Numbered from the stretch's first letter, positions 16,756 through 26,441 are shown. The stretch: DNA of 64,000 nucleotides from Hyphomicrobiales bacterium (GCA_900473805.1 UCMS01000011.1:1-64000), one strand, 5' to 3'. The notes: a model not told the origin generated them from the letters alone. Made by a program: numbers and translations.

Positions 16756-18276
16756 ATGCGGAAGGGTCTTCCCATTTTCCTGGCGCTGATGATGGCTTCG
16801 ACCGCTGTCGGCGCCCGCGCCGAACAGATCAGTCAAGCCGGTCTGGCGCGGCTGACCGAAACGATCGGCCACATCGGGCGGCGCCTCGCACCGATCGACG
16901 CCCGAAAGTCCGATGCAGCCGCCCTGCTGACCGACGAGCTGGGGGACATTGGCGTCTGGAAAAAACGGCAGACCCCGCCCCTCGACACCGTCCCGGGACG
17001 GGCGACACTGCACACGATCCCGGTGGATTTCATGCTGGCGCAGCTGCGTCTCCAGACCGGCGGAAGATTTGCCCCTGACACCCAGAAAGCTGTTGCCGAC
17101 AAGGATGCGACTGCCCTCTTCGTTCGAGGCGGCTCGATCGCGCTCGACGAGCTCGCAAGGCTCACCGAAAAACAACATCCGGGAGCGATCGAACGTCGTG
17201 GCGAAGCCTATGTCGCCCATTGGCCGATCGTCATCTGGTCGGACGCAGCCCTGGTTCTGGAGCCCGGCCAGACGCTGGAACTGTCGACCCGTGAGGGCGC
17301 GTTCATTCTCAACTCCGGCCTCTTGACCATCAATCAGGCGGGTCTGGCCTCCACACCGGATACCAATGCAGCAATGCCCGCCTTTCGTCCTTTCCTCGCC
17401 ACCGCCATGACCGGCGCGATCCAGGCGCAAAAGGCCCGGTTCGCCAATCTTGGCTACGGTGAGAACAGCGTGACCAGCGGGCTGTCGATCATCGGCGCGG
17501 CGCTCTATCCGGCAAAGTTGCAGACCCACTTCATCGACAGCAGTTTCGTGAGCGTAAGGGCGCTGACCTTCGAAAATGCGCGCGATATCTCGATCGTTGC
17601 CAACCGCTTCCAGAACATGGCCGGTCCCGCAATCGCTTTCAGCGGCATCACGCGCAGCCGAGTTCTGGACAATGTCGTGACCGGCACCGCAAAGGCCCAG
17701 GCGATCGACGTGCAGAATGCCAGCTCCGATATCGAGATTGCCGGCAACATCATCCTCGGCAATCGCGGCAGCGGCATCTTCGTCGCCAATGACGTTCGAG
17801 ACGTCACGATCACCGGCAATCTCCTCGCAGGCAATGGTCGCGGCGGAATTTCGGTTGTGCGCAGCGCCTGTATCGACGTGGCCGACAATGTCGTTGTTTC
17901 CAACGCCCAGGTTGGCATCAAGATCCGGTCAGGCGATGCGCTGACGCTGTCGAGAAATCACCTGATCGCCAACGCCGGTGCCGGCGTTTCCATCCTCGAC
18001 CAGCAGAAAAATGCACAGATCACGGTCGTCGACAATGCCTTCTCATCCAACAAATCGGGCGTTTTTGGCGGCTCCGCCAGCGAAGTGACCCTGAACGCCA
18101 ATGATTTCGCCGGGCAGTCGCCTATCCTGCTGGACGGCGAATTCTCAAGCTACGTTCCCGCACTTCTCCGCGCCTCCTCGTCTCCCGAGGGTGTGCAGCA
18201 AGCCTTCACCATCCACCCCAACGCAACGTCGACAACCGGGCCAACGTCCCGGCCTGACTGCAAGACTGGGAGCTAG
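16756..18276 (+). CDS. algG: AlgG-like periplasmic beta-helix protein lacking the epimerase motif
   Basis: Exported protein of 506 residues (Pseudomonas AlgG has about 540) with a signal peptide (residues 1-22) and a right-handed parallel beta-helix from about 240 to 460, visible as repeated units such as DNVVTG, GNIILGNRGSGI, GNLLAGNGRGGI and DNVVVSNAQVGI. AlgG C5-epimerases carry DPHD with the catalytic His (319 in P. syringae). Here the aligned segment reads AIDVQNASSD, with DVQN at 318-321 and no His. The fold and place in the cluster match AlgG, but conversion of mannuronate to guluronate is unlikely. A structural or protective role in the export complex remains possible. Confidence 0.78.
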   Translation: MRKGLPIFLALMMASTAVGARAEQISQAGLARLTETIGHIGRRLAPIDARKSDAAALLTDELGDIGVWKKRQTPPLDTVPGRATLHTIPVDFMLAQLRLQTGGRFAPDTQKAVADKDATALFVRGGSIALDELARLTEKQHPGAIERRGEAYVAHWPIVIWSDAALVLEPGQTLELSTREGAFILNSGLLTINQAGLASTPDTNAAMPAFRPFLATAMTGAIQAQKARFANLGYGENSVTSGLSIIGAALYPAKLQTHFIDSSFVSVRALTFENARDISIVANRFQNMAGPAIAFSGITRSRVLDNVVTGTAKAQAIDVQNASSDIEIAGNIILGNRGSGIFVANDVRDVTITGNLLAGNGRGGISVVRSACIDVADNVVVSNAQVGIKIRSGDALTLSRNHLIANAGAGVSILDQQKNAQITVVDNAFSSNKSGVFGGSASEVTLNANDFAGQSPILLDGEFSSYVPALLRASSSPEGVQQAFTIHPNATSTTGPTSRPDCKTGS

Positions 18277-18279
18277 TTC

Positions 18280-19728
18280 ATGGTCTTCTCCTCCGAGACT
18301 TTCCTCTTCCTCTTCTTACCCCTGTTCCTGTCGGCCTATTACCTCACGCCGGAACGCCTGCGGTCGTGGACGATCCTTATCGGCTCCTACATCTTCTACT
18401 GCTGGTGGCGCGCCGACTTCCTGCTGCTCTTCATCGCGGTCACCGCCTGGGCCTATGGCTGCGGCCTGTTGGTTGATCGATGGGAAGGCCAGGCCCGCGC
18501 CAAGACGACTCTGGTCATCGGCGTGATCGGCTGCCTGATCGTGCTTGGCATCTTCAAGTACCTGAACTTCTTCATGGACAGCTTCGCCGCCCTGATCGGC
18601 ACGACGCCGGAAGAGCTCGGCTACCACTGGCAGCTCATTCTGCCGATCGGCGTGTCCTTCTACGTCTTCCACGCCATCGGCTATATCGTCGACGTCTACC
18701 GCAAGGATACGCCGGCGACCCGCAGCTTTGTCGACTTCGCCGCCTTCATGGCCCTCTTCCCGCACATGATCGCCGGCCCGGTCCTGCGTTTCCGCGACCT
18801 GACCGACCAGTTCATCAAGCGCGAGCATTCGCTGCCGATCTTCACCTCCGGCCTCTACATCTTCACCATTGGCCTGGCCAAAAAGGTGCTGATCGCCGAC
18901 ACCGTCGCTCCGATCGCCGATCAGGCCTTCTCCATGGCCAACCCGACGGCCGTCGAATCCTGGCTTGGCGCCATCGCCTACATGCTGCAGCTCTATTTCG
19001 ACTTTTCCGGCTATTCCGACATGGCGATCGGCCTCGCGCTTATGATGGGCTTCCGCTTCAAGCAGAATTTCAACACGCCGTATCTCAGCCTGTCGATCAC
19101 CGAGTTCTGGCAGCGTTGGCACATCAGCCTCTCCACCTGGCTGCGCGACTACCTCTACATTCCGCTCGGCGGCAATCGCAAAGGCTCGGCCCGCACCTAT
19201 GTCAACCTCTTCCTGGTCATGCTGCTGGGTGGCCTGTGGCATGGTGCTGCCTGGACCTACGTCATCTGGGGTGCCTGGCACGGTGGCTGGCTGGCCATCG
19301 AACGCTACACCGGTTGGGCGAAGAAGGCACCGCCCCGCCTGATCTCCCTGCCCATCACTTTGGTGCTGGTGCTCATCGGCTGGGTCATGTTCCGGGCAGC
19401 GACTGTCGAAAGCGCCTTTACGGTCTATGGCGGCATGCTCGGCCTGAACGGTATAGCACCGGGGATCGAATTCCTCGCCAACGTCACCCGCGAGAATATT
19501 CTCTTCCTGGTACTGGCGATGATCGCGGTCTTTGCCGAACCCTACTTCAAGAAGCTCACCGATGCCGAGATTTCGGCGGAAGCCCACGGCTTCGAGGTCA
19601 CCGGCAATGGCGTCGCGGTTGCCCGCCCCTCGCTCGCCTATCCGATCGCCATGAGCCTCCTGCTCGTGGTCACCGTCGCCCGGCTCTCCGAGCAATCGGT
19701 CTCGCCCTTCCTCTACTTCCAGTTCTGA
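18280..19728 (+). CDS. algI: AlgI-like MBOAT O-acetyltransferase
   Basis: Polytopic inner-membrane acyltransferase of 482 residues that moves acetyl groups across the membrane for polymer acetylation. It has the MBOAT signature with FWQRWHISLSTWLRDYLYIPLGG around residues 277-298 and the catalytic GGLWHGAAW, His321, matching His322 of Pseudomonas AlgI. Multiple hydrophobic spans run through the length. Only 3 nt separate it from the algG-like stop, so it is tightly coupled. With the AlgJ-, AlgX- and AlgF-like proteins it completes an acetylation module whose catalytic residues look intact. Confidence 0.93.
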   Translation: MVFSSETFLFLFLPLFLSAYYLTPERLRSWTILIGSYIFYCWWRADFLLLFIAVTAWAYGCGLLVDRWEGQARAKTTLVIGVIGCLIVLGIFKYLNFFMDSFAALIGTTPEELGYHWQLILPIGVSFYVFHAIGYIVDVYRKDTPATRSFVDFAAFMALFPHMIAGPVLRFRDLTDQFIKREHSLPIFTSGLYIFTIGLAKKVLIADTVAPIADQAFSMANPTAVESWLGAIAYMLQLYFDFSGYSDMAIGLALMMGFRFKQNFNTPYLSLSITEFWQRWHISLSTWLRDYLYIPLGGNRKGSARTYVNLFLVMLLGGLWHGAAWTYVIWGAWHGGWLAIERYTGWAKKAPPRLISLPITLVLVLIGWVMFRAATVESAFTVYGGMLGLNGIAPGIEFLANVTRENILFLVLAMIAVFAEPYFKKLTDAEISAEAHGFEVTGNGVAVARPSLAYPIAMSLLLVVTVARLSEQSVSPFLYFQF

Positions 19729-19741
19729 CGGGAGATTGAAC

Positions 19742-20887
19742 ATGGCCAACCTTCGCCAGCATACAGCGACCCTGCTGCTGCCGACAGTCTTCTTCGGTTA
19801 CGCGATCTATGCCAACTCCGCCATGCTCCTTGCCACGCCAACGGATGCCAAGGGAAGCAAGGTCAACGATCTGTCGCTCTCTTATGTCATCGACGGCGAG
19901 GCTACACGGGATCTCGACGCGCTGTACAAGAGTGGACTGCCGCACCGCGACCCCGCCGTCGGCGTCATCGGCAATGCCCGCTACGCCCTTCTTGGCTCCG
20001 GTCGCAAGGGTGTCATCATCGGTGAGGACGGTTGGTTCTTCACCGGTGAAGAGTTCAAGCGCGTCAAGCCCGCCGACATCGACAGTGCGGTCGCGAAGAT
20101 CGATCAGGTCAGGGCTACTTTGGCAGAGGCCGGTATCCAGCTGGTGATGGTCCCCTTGCCGGCGAAGTCCGATATCTACGCCGAGCATCTGCCAGGCGTC
20201 ATGCGCTCCGATGCCATGCAGGTTGCCTATGCCAACTTCTCGGCCGCCTTGAAGGCGAAGGGCATGACGGTGGTCGATACCCGCGCCGCCATGCTCTCCG
20301 CAAAGCAGTACGGCGAACTCTTCCTGAAATCAGACACCCACTGGACGCCCACAGGGGCCAAGGTCACTGCCGAGGCGGTCCAGTCGACGATCCAGAAATC
20401 CGGCATCGCTCTGCCGCCGGAAACCGTGACGGCGAGTTGGCAGACACCCGTCGATATCTGGGGTGACCTGACCACCTACATCACCTCTCCCGATTATGCC
20501 CCGCGCATCGGCCTGAAGCAGGAGAATATCCCGATCTACCGGACAGCGGTCGATGCCGACGCGGCGGGTACCGATCTCTTCGGCACCGAAACCAAGGTTC
20601 CGGTCATGCTGGTCGGGACCAGCTACAGCGCCAACGAAAACTGGTCCTTCGTCGATTTCCTGCGCCAGTCGCTGGTGACCGATGTCGTCAACGTGGCGAA
20701 GGAAGGCCTGGGGCCCGGCGTCCCGATGATGGATCTCCTGGAAGGCACAGCCCTTCAGGACACCCAGCCGAGCGTCGTCGTCTGGGAGTTCCCGATCCGC
20801 TATCTCGGCACATCCACGCTGTGGGAACGCAAGAGCCAGAGCGGTGGCGGCGGTCATCATGGCGGCGTGGGAGACAGCAATGTCTGA
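19742..20887 (+). CDS. algJ: AlgJ-like polysaccharide O-acetyltransferase (SGNH-type)
   Basis: Periplasm-facing acetyltransferase of 381 residues, anchored or exported by an N-terminal hydrophobic segment (residues 8-32). The AlgX/AlgJ SGNH-like residues are present: the Asp-His pair in SDTHWTP (Asp198, His200) and the nucleophile motif GTSYS (292-296). The C-terminus ends in a Gly/His-rich tail. The ATG at 19742 was preferred over an upstream in-frame TTG because GGGAG sits 7 nt before it. It follows algI by 13 nt and overlaps the next gene by 8 nt. Confidence 0.87.
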   Translation: MANLRQHTATLLLPTVFFGYAIYANSAMLLATPTDAKGSKVNDLSLSYVIDGEATRDLDALYKSGLPHRDPAVGVIGNARYALLGSGRKGVIIGEDGWFFTGEEFKRVKPADIDSAVAKIDQVRATLAEAGIQLVMVPLPAKSDIYAEHLPGVMRSDAMQVAYANFSAALKAKGMTVVDTRAAMLSAKQYGELFLKSDTHWTPTGAKVTAEAVQSTIQKSGIALPPETVTASWQTPVDIWGDLTTYITSPDYAPRIGLKQENIPIYRTAVDADAAGTDLFGTETKVPVMLVGTSYSANENWSFVDFLRQSLVTDVVNVAKEGLGPGVPMMDLLEGTALQDTQPSVVVWEFPIRYLGTSTLWERKSQSGGGGHHGGVGDSNV

Positions 20888-21662
20888 TCACGCCAGGAAG
20901 CTATTACCCCGGAGCGCGCTCCTTTCCGCTCTCATCGGTGGCCTGCTGATCGCAGCCCCTGCCGAAGCCGTGACCCCATTCTTCTCGACGAAGAAGGAAG
21001 AACCGGCAAAACCGGTCAGGAAGAAGACGATGGGGCCGGCCTCGCATCTGCCGCTCGCGCTGCAGGCGACGCGCAAGAACCTGCTTGCCGGCAAGCGCGT
21101 CACCTATAGGCAGCTCCAGGCTCTGGCTGACGCCGGCGATGGCGTGGGCGCTTTCAAGCTGGCCGAACGCATCCAGAAGCAGGCAGACCCGAAACTCGCG
21201 ACGCATGCTCTGCATTACTTCTCGCTCGCGGCCTATGACGGCCGCAGCTACGCCGTGCGCCACATGCTGAACATTCTCGCCAACGATCAGCTGGAATTGT
21301 CCCCGTCGCATTTGGCAAGCGCAGAGGCTGCCCTCCGCGCCCAGGCCAAGAAGGGCAATGCGGTCGCGGTCGATGGGCTTATCGAGCTTTACAGCCTGGG
21401 ACGCCCCTTTGGCGAAAAGCGCGACGAACTGGAAACCCTGCTCGCATCCGGCGCCGGCCGGAAGAACGGCGACACCGCCTTCCGCATGGCGGTCATGCTC
21501 CTCTCACAGCCAAGCCGCACGCCTGAGCAGACAGAACAGGCGACCCGCTACCTCGATATCGCCCGTGACAAGGGCAGCGTCGGGATGAAGGCGGCGGCCA
21601 CCAACCTGCTGGCGCAACTGACACAGCCGGCCACCGGCACCAACGCGGAGGTTCAACAATGA
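20880..21662 (+). CDS. Exported Sel1/TPR-like helical-repeat protein of unknown role
   Basis: 260 residues with a signal peptide (hydrophobic core SALLSALIGGLLIAAP, cleaved near AEA) and then alpha-helical repeat-like sequence rich in Ala (ALADAGDGVGAFKLAERIQ, ALHYFSLAAYDGRSYAV, AVDGLIELYSLG, ATRYLDIARDKGSVGM). It resembles degenerate Sel1/TPR units. There is no lipobox cysteine. The ATG overlaps the algJ stop by 8 nt with GGGAG upstream, and its own stop overlaps the algX start by 4 nt, so it is co-translated between the two acetyltransferases. It has no counterpart at this place in the Pseudomonas alginate operon; a scaffold role in the periplasmic complex is inferred. Confidence 0.75.
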   Translation: MSDHARKLLPRSALLSALIGGLLIAAPAEAVTPFFSTKKEEPAKPVRKKTMGPASHLPLALQATRKNLLAGKRVTYRQLQALADAGDGVGAFKLAERIQKQADPKLATHALHYFSLAAYDGRSYAVRHMLNILANDQLELSPSHLASAEAALRAQAKKGNAVAVDGLIELYSLGRPFGEKRDELETLLASGAGRKNGDTAFRMAVMLLSQPSRTPEQTEQATRYLDIARDKGSVGMKAAATNLLAQLTQPATGTNAEVQQ

Positions 21663-23032
21663 CCAGAACTCGCAAACAAGCCTATTTAGTGGGAACGGCT
21701 CTGACGGTGCTGAGCCTTGCTGCAACGACGAGCGCCTTTGCCGCCGGCAGCAGTGACCCGGATCAAACCGGCTCCTCCTTCGGCTGCAGCGGTCTTGAAG
21801 AGGTGTCGGAGCTTCAGATGATCGAGGGGAAGGACGGCATGTTCTTCCGTATCCTCGCCGACCTGCGCCTGCAGCATGCCTTCACCGAACAGACCGTCGA
21901 CAATCTCGCGGCCATGGCCAAAGCGCTGGAGAAGAATGGCACGACGCTGATCTACGTCCCGCTTCCGACCAAATCGCAAGTCTTGCCCGAACTGGTGCCG
22001 GCCCGCGCCGCGCTTTATGGCTTTGACGCGAACATTGCCGCCGAGATCTATGACGACGTGGTCCGCCGTCTGGAAGCAAAGGGTGTCGCGGCGGTCGATA
22101 TCGCAACGCCGATGCGCAACAACAATCGCAACCAGTTTGGCGAATACGCCTTCTTCCAGGCCGACTTTCACTGGACCGCTCATGGCGCTGGGATCGCGGC
22201 CAAGGCTCTCGCCGACAAGATCAAGACTTTGCCGGCGTATGAGGACGTCAAGCCGGTTGGTTTCGCCATGAAGGAGGTCAAGCCGGAGCCGGAATATTCC
22301 AGCATGCGCGAACTCCTGCAAAAGCACTGCGTCACCCATGTACCCACAGTAACAGCCCATGCCTATGAGGCTGTGCGCGAGGAAGCTGCGGCAGACGCCG
22401 GCTCGATGGACATTTTCGGCGGGGGCGACGAAGCGACCATAGCCCTCATCGGCACCAGTTACTCAGACAAGCCGATCAGCAACTTCGCCGGCTATCTGGA
22501 ACACTGGACAGGCGTTCCGGTCGATAACTATTCGATCTCGGGCGGCAACCAGTTCGGCTCGATCCTCTCCTACATCACCTCGCGTGAATTTCAGGAGCAG
22601 CGCCCGCGCTTCATGATCTGGGAAAACCCGATCTACAACAATCTTGGCCAGTTCGGCGCTGCCCCTTGGGCCGAGATCATCGCCGCATCGCTCGGCGACT
22701 GTGGGACACAGATAGACGCGAAGCCGGTCGACGAAAAGACGGTTGCCGGTGATCTTTCCTCCCTGAAACTCGGCGGCGACGACGTGCTTCTCGCAGACAT
22801 CGGCAGTGATGTCAGTCGAAACGTCACTTTCACCTTCACCGGCGCGGACGGCACCGTTCGAACGCGCTCCATGGAACGCGGCGACCGCTTGCGCGCAACC
22901 GGCCGCTACTTCCTCTCGCTCGGCGGGATCCCGGCTGATGCCTTCGGCAAGGTTTCCGTCTCCTTCGACGCCCCGGTCGGCGAAACGACCGCTCTATCGG
23001 TCTGCAAGACCAAAACAGGAGAACAGTCATGA
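21659..23032 (+). CDS. algX: AlgX-like acetyltransferase with C-terminal carbohydrate-binding domain
   Basis: Periplasmic O-acetyltransferase of 457 residues, close to Pseudomonas AlgX (474). The signal peptide is residues 1-29. The SGNH-like domain holds Asp169 and His171 (ADFHWTAHG) and the nucleophile motif GTSYSD (265-270), with spacing like AlgX. A beta-rich C-terminal region (about 345-450) fits the AlgX carbohydrate-binding module and ends with Cys452. It overlaps the preceding Sel1-like gene by 4 nt and the algF start by 4 nt. In Pseudomonas AlgX both transfers the acetyl group and bridges AlgK and AlgG. Confidence 0.88.
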   Translation: MTRTRKQAYLVGTALTVLSLAATTSAFAAGSSDPDQTGSSFGCSGLEEVSELQMIEGKDGMFFRILADLRLQHAFTEQTVDNLAAMAKALEKNGTTLIYVPLPTKSQVLPELVPARAALYGFDANIAAEIYDDVVRRLEAKGVAAVDIATPMRNNNRNQFGEYAFFQADFHWTAHGAGIAAKALADKIKTLPAYEDVKPVGFAMKEVKPEPEYSSMRELLQKHCVTHVPTVTAHAYEAVREEAAADAGSMDIFGGGDEATIALIGTSYSDKPISNFAGYLEHWTGVPVDNYSISGGNQFGSILSYITSREFQEQRPRFMIWENPIYNNLGQFGAAPWAEIIAASLGDCGTQIDAKPVDEKTVAGDLSSLKLGGDDVLLADIGSDVSRNVTFTFTGADGTVRTRSMERGDRLRATGRYFLSLGGIPADAFGKVSVSFDAPVGETTALSVCKTKTGEQS

Positions 23033-23664
23033 GGACCTGCAACACCCCTATTCTCACGCTCGCATCCGTAGCCGCAACCCTCGCCTTCAGCGTTCCGGCC
23101 CATGCGGATGACGGCGGCCTCTATGCAAAACCGCTGGATCCCAATTCGGCTTTCGTGCGCGTCATTGCACCGGGTGCTTCAAACGCCACAGTCGGTTCCA
23201 GCTCCTTCAACCAGCTTGAAAACGGCGTCTCGCCCTATGTTGCTGTCGCTCCTGGAGACATCGCGGTGACCGCAAGCGCGGGTCAGGGCAGCGTCAAGGC
23301 AGCGGCCGGCAAGTTCTATTCGGCGATCCTGACGGAAGGCGACGTCGTCACGATCGAGGACGACATGACCAAGAACCCGTCCAAGGCAACGCTCAGCCTC
23401 TACAACCTGACGGAAAAGGCCGACATCGACCTCTTCGTGCCTCAGGCCGGTGCCGAAGCAGTGTCCGACGTCGACAGCGGCGCGTCCAAGTCGGTCGCGC
23501 TCAGGGCGCCGCTCAATGTCGACCTTGTCGTGCGCGAAGGCGACAAGGAGATCGCCAAGCTCGACAAGGTCGAATTCAAGCGGCTTGCCGGCGTCACTGT
23601 GGTCGTGACCGGCGCCGGCGACAAGGTCGGTGCCGTGGCCGTCCCGAGCACCATTTCCCGCTAA
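23029..23664 (+). CDS. algF: AlgF-like periplasmic acetylation adaptor
   Basis: Exported 211-residue protein with a signal peptide ending at VPAHA (residues 1-26), then the AlgF-type start GLYAKPLDPNSAFVRVIAPG and two beta-rich halves. AlgF is required for O-acetylation of alginate and is thought to link AlgI/AlgJ to AlgX. No catalytic motif is expected or seen. Its start overlaps the algX stop by 4 nt, keeping algJ, the Sel1-like gene, algX and algF as one coupled block. Confidence 0.88.
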   Translation: MRTCNTPILTLASVAATLAFSVPAHADDGGLYAKPLDPNSAFVRVIAPGASNATVGSSSFNQLENGVSPYVAVAPGDIAVTASAGQGSVKAAAGKFYSAILTEGDVVTIEDDMTKNPSKATLSLYNLTEKADIDLFVPQAGAEAVSDVDSGASKSVALRAPLNVDLVVREGDKEIAKLDKVEFKRLAGVTVVVTGAGDKVGAVAVPSTISR

Positions 23665-23693
23665 TTCGCAAAGACAGGTTCCGGAGGTTTATC

Positions 23694-26441
23694 ATGACGA
23701 TTGCAAGACTGGCGAAATCGCTGCTGATGGCAGGCGTAGTGACGATAGCCGCCGGAACTCCCGGAAGAAGCGAACCCATCGACGTCCGGTTCATGCCGCC
23801 GGACGTCGAACTTCCGAAGGCGCCGATCTGCAGCCCGCCCGTTCGGGATGAAGACATGATCGCGGATTGGACGACCTGGGATCGAAAGAGACTGCCCAAG
23901 CGCGAGGTCTATACCATCACGCGCGACATGAACCGGCTGCGCGACCTCGACGCCCGACGCTTTGAACCCGTCATCAGCCGCGTCCAGGAGCTTTTGCCGA
24001 CCATCAAGGCGAACTATGGCGAAAAGGATTCCCTGTTCGACAAAGTCAAACTGATGGTCGCCATGGGGCAGACCGACGAGGTAAAGAGCCAGGGACTGGT
24101 TCAGAAGCTGCTCGACATGGGTGGCCATAGCGCCGGCTCGCTGAACACGCTGGCAGACTTCCTCCTGGATGGAAAGGGCATCACGGCCGATCGCCAGAAG
24201 GGCCTGAAACTGAAGGTCGAGGCCGCCTATGGAGGGAACGCCGACGCCATTCTCGATCTGGCCCGCATGACGAAGGACGGTGAGCAGATCGACGGCTGGC
24301 AGATCGAACCGGAACTGGCGGTCAACATGGCGTTCGGCACACTGGTCGGTGTCCTGGACGAAGGCATCTGCGACCGCGTCGGACGTGTTGCACGGGAGTA
24401 CGACGGCGGAGAGATTGTCGTCCAGGACCCCAACCTCAGTCTTGCCTGGTACCGTTTCGCAGCAGATCTTGGTGACACGACTGCCGCCTGGAAGGTCGCG
24501 GAATACAACCTTCTCAGCGAGAAGGTGAAGAAGAACAACGATGTTCTCGTCAGATATCTGAAGAAGGCTGCAGATGGCGGCAACATGTCCGCGATCCTTG
24601 AAATGGGCCGCCTCTACGCCGAAGGTGCACTCGTGCCCCAGGATCGCGAAAAGGCTTTCACTTACTTCAAGACCGCCGAGCAGCAGGGCAACCAGGCCGG
24701 CCTGATCAAGCAGGCGCAAATGCTGGAAGCGACCCGCGACACATCACCGGCAGATGCCGCAGCCTACGAAGAGATCCTGCATAAACTGATCGAACGGAAC
24801 GACCCGCCGGCCTGGGCGTTCACGCGCCTAGCCCGTGTCATTCAGGGGCGTGAAGGTCTTTGGAAATCCGCCCCGGCGGTGCGCCCGCTTCTCGAAGAAG
24901 CCGTCAAGCGTGGTGACATCGAGGGCGGCATCGATCTGGCCGAACTGTTGTTGCGCACGGATCTGAAGCCGACCACGATCGCCCGCTCCGCCGACCTGCT
25001 CACCAACGCTACGCATATCAACGGAGACATCAACGCGATTGCAAAGCTGCAGCGCGTGTATCTGTGCGTCGACCCGGCGGGTCCGAATTTTTCGACGGCC
25101 GACTACTGGGCAAACATTGAGGCGGGTGCGGGCAACAAGACGCTCGATCTGGAGCCGGATCAGATTGATCAACTGCCCGAACTCAAGGATCCGCTCGTCA
25201 TCGCGGCGATACAGACCCAGGCGCTTTACGGCCGCGCCAGCGCCTTGGCCATTTACCAGCGCTACCTGAAGGGCGCCGGCTATTCCGATCAGGTGCTGAA
25301 GTTCTGGGCTGAGCGGGCAGAAGTGCGTCGCGGTGCAACCGTCGAGGCGGCCTTGCTCGAGTTCAAGCAGAACCTCGAAAAAGGCAACGTCAACGAGGCG
25401 AGGAAAACCATCCAGATGACCGGCGAAGGCATGACGGTCGATGCCGGTCTGAGCTTCGCCCGCTTCCTCGTCAAGAATTACGCGAGCGATGCGGAAAGCA
25501 TGGCCCTTGCCCGCGAAATCCTGTCCCCCCTGGCGCAGAGCGGTTCCGGCCGCGCGGTCAAGCTCCTGGAAGAAATCAGCGGATCGGATCTCAATCCGCT
25601 CTCGTCAGCGCTCGACACCTATGCCGCCGTCCTGCGCGACCGAGGCGACATGGCTGCCCAGCTTCTCCTGGCGGAAAATGCGCACAGCGAAGGCGAACGC
25701 AAGCTTTATTACGACCGCGCCATCAGCACCCAGCGGTGCGATTACGATGACAGCATGGCCCTTGCCGAATTCGCGATGCGCCATGAGCCCGAAGACGCCA
25801 AGCATTGGCTGACCATCGCCTCGCACATTGCCGGCGATGACGCCTGGCGCAAGGTGAAGATCGGCGACATGTACATGGCACTGAATGCGCCGGACATGAA
25901 GAACACCGCTCTCCAACTTTATGCCGAGGCGCGTGAGGCTGGCGAACCGGCCGCCTTCTATCGCCTCGTCAAGCATTATGCCGACAACACCGGAACGGCC
26001 TACGACCCGAAAAAGGCGAGCGACATCTTCGTCGATCTGGTTGCCCGGTCCGAACCGGAAACGGTGACCGACAAGCTGGTAATGTTGTCGAACATGAAGC
26101 CCGAGATCCGACGCATCGTGACCCAGCGGATCGACGTCAAGGAACTCTATCGAAAGGCGGCCGATCTGGGCCAGCCGGTCGCCATGCGGGAACTGGCAAA
26201 GCTGATGCGTGACGACCCGAAAGACGACAAAGCCGTATTTGCGTCTTTCGATTGGCTGAAAAAAGCCGCGGAAGCCGGCGATGGTGAAGCCATGTTCCTT
26301 CTGTCACAGGCCTATGCCTACGGCTCCGGGACGAAGCCCGCACTCGACGCAGCACAACACTGGATGGCCAAGGCCGCAGAGGCCGGCTACGCGCAGGCTA
26401 CCTACGTGCTGAAGCTCAACAAGGCAGGAACGGAGGGTTGA
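23694..26441 (+). CDS. Oversized AlgK-like Sel1/TPR scaffold protein
   Basis: Exported helical-repeat protein of 915 residues, about twice the length of Pseudomonas AlgK (about 475). The signal peptide covers roughly residues 1-26 with no lipobox cysteine, unlike lipoprotein AlgK. Sel1-like repeats run along the whole chain, clearest at about 300-340 (ILEMGRLYAEGALVPQDREK) and 865-910 (FLLSQAYAYGSGTKPALD). In Pseudomonas AlgK anchors the complex to the AlgE porin; here no AlgE gene exists, so this protein may span more of the periplasm or bind another porin. GGAGG precedes the ATG. The algK symbol is withheld because orthology is uncertain. Confidence 0.78.
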   Translation: MTIARLAKSLLMAGVVTIAAGTPGRSEPIDVRFMPPDVELPKAPICSPPVRDEDMIADWTTWDRKRLPKREVYTITRDMNRLRDLDARRFEPVISRVQELLPTIKANYGEKDSLFDKVKLMVAMGQTDEVKSQGLVQKLLDMGGHSAGSLNTLADFLLDGKGITADRQKGLKLKVEAAYGGNADAILDLARMTKDGEQIDGWQIEPELAVNMAFGTLVGVLDEGICDRVGRVAREYDGGEIVVQDPNLSLAWYRFAADLGDTTAAWKVAEYNLLSEKVKKNNDVLVRYLKKAADGGNMSAILEMGRLYAEGALVPQDREKAFTYFKTAEQQGNQAGLIKQAQMLEATRDTSPADAAAYEEILHKLIERNDPPAWAFTRLARVIQGREGLWKSAPAVRPLLEEAVKRGDIEGGIDLAELLLRTDLKPTTIARSADLLTNATHINGDINAIAKLQRVYLCVDPAGPNFSTADYWANIEAGAGNKTLDLEPDQIDQLPELKDPLVIAAIQTQALYGRASALAIYQRYLKGAGYSDQVLKFWAERAEVRRGATVEAALLEFKQNLEKGNVNEARKTIQMTGEGMTVDAGLSFARFLVKNYASDAESMALAREILSPLAQSGSGRAVKLLEEISGSDLNPLSSALDTYAAVLRDRGDMAAQLLLAENAHSEGERKLYYDRAISTQRCDYDDSMALAEFAMRHEPEDAKHWLTIASHIAGDDAWRKVKIGDMYMALNAPDMKNTALQLYAEAREAGEPAAFYRLVKHYADNTGTAYDPKKASDIFVDLVARSEPETVTDKLVMLSNMKPEIRRIVTQRIDVKELYRKAADLGQPVAMRELAKLMRDDPKDDKAVFASFDWLKKAAEAGDGEAMFLLSQAYAYGSGTKPALDAAQHWMAKAAEAGYAQATYVLKLNKAGTEG

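Noticed and set aside
15382..17529. 715-codon open frame on the minus strand opposite algA and algG
   Set aside because: It is a GC3-driven shadow: composition is rich in Gly/Arg/Asp/His without domains, it has no ribosome site, and both plus-strand genes have clear families and starts.
18316..19749. 477-codon frame opposite algI, with many Asp/Glu/Gly residues
   Set aside because: Shadow of the AlgI membrane gene; no fold or start support.
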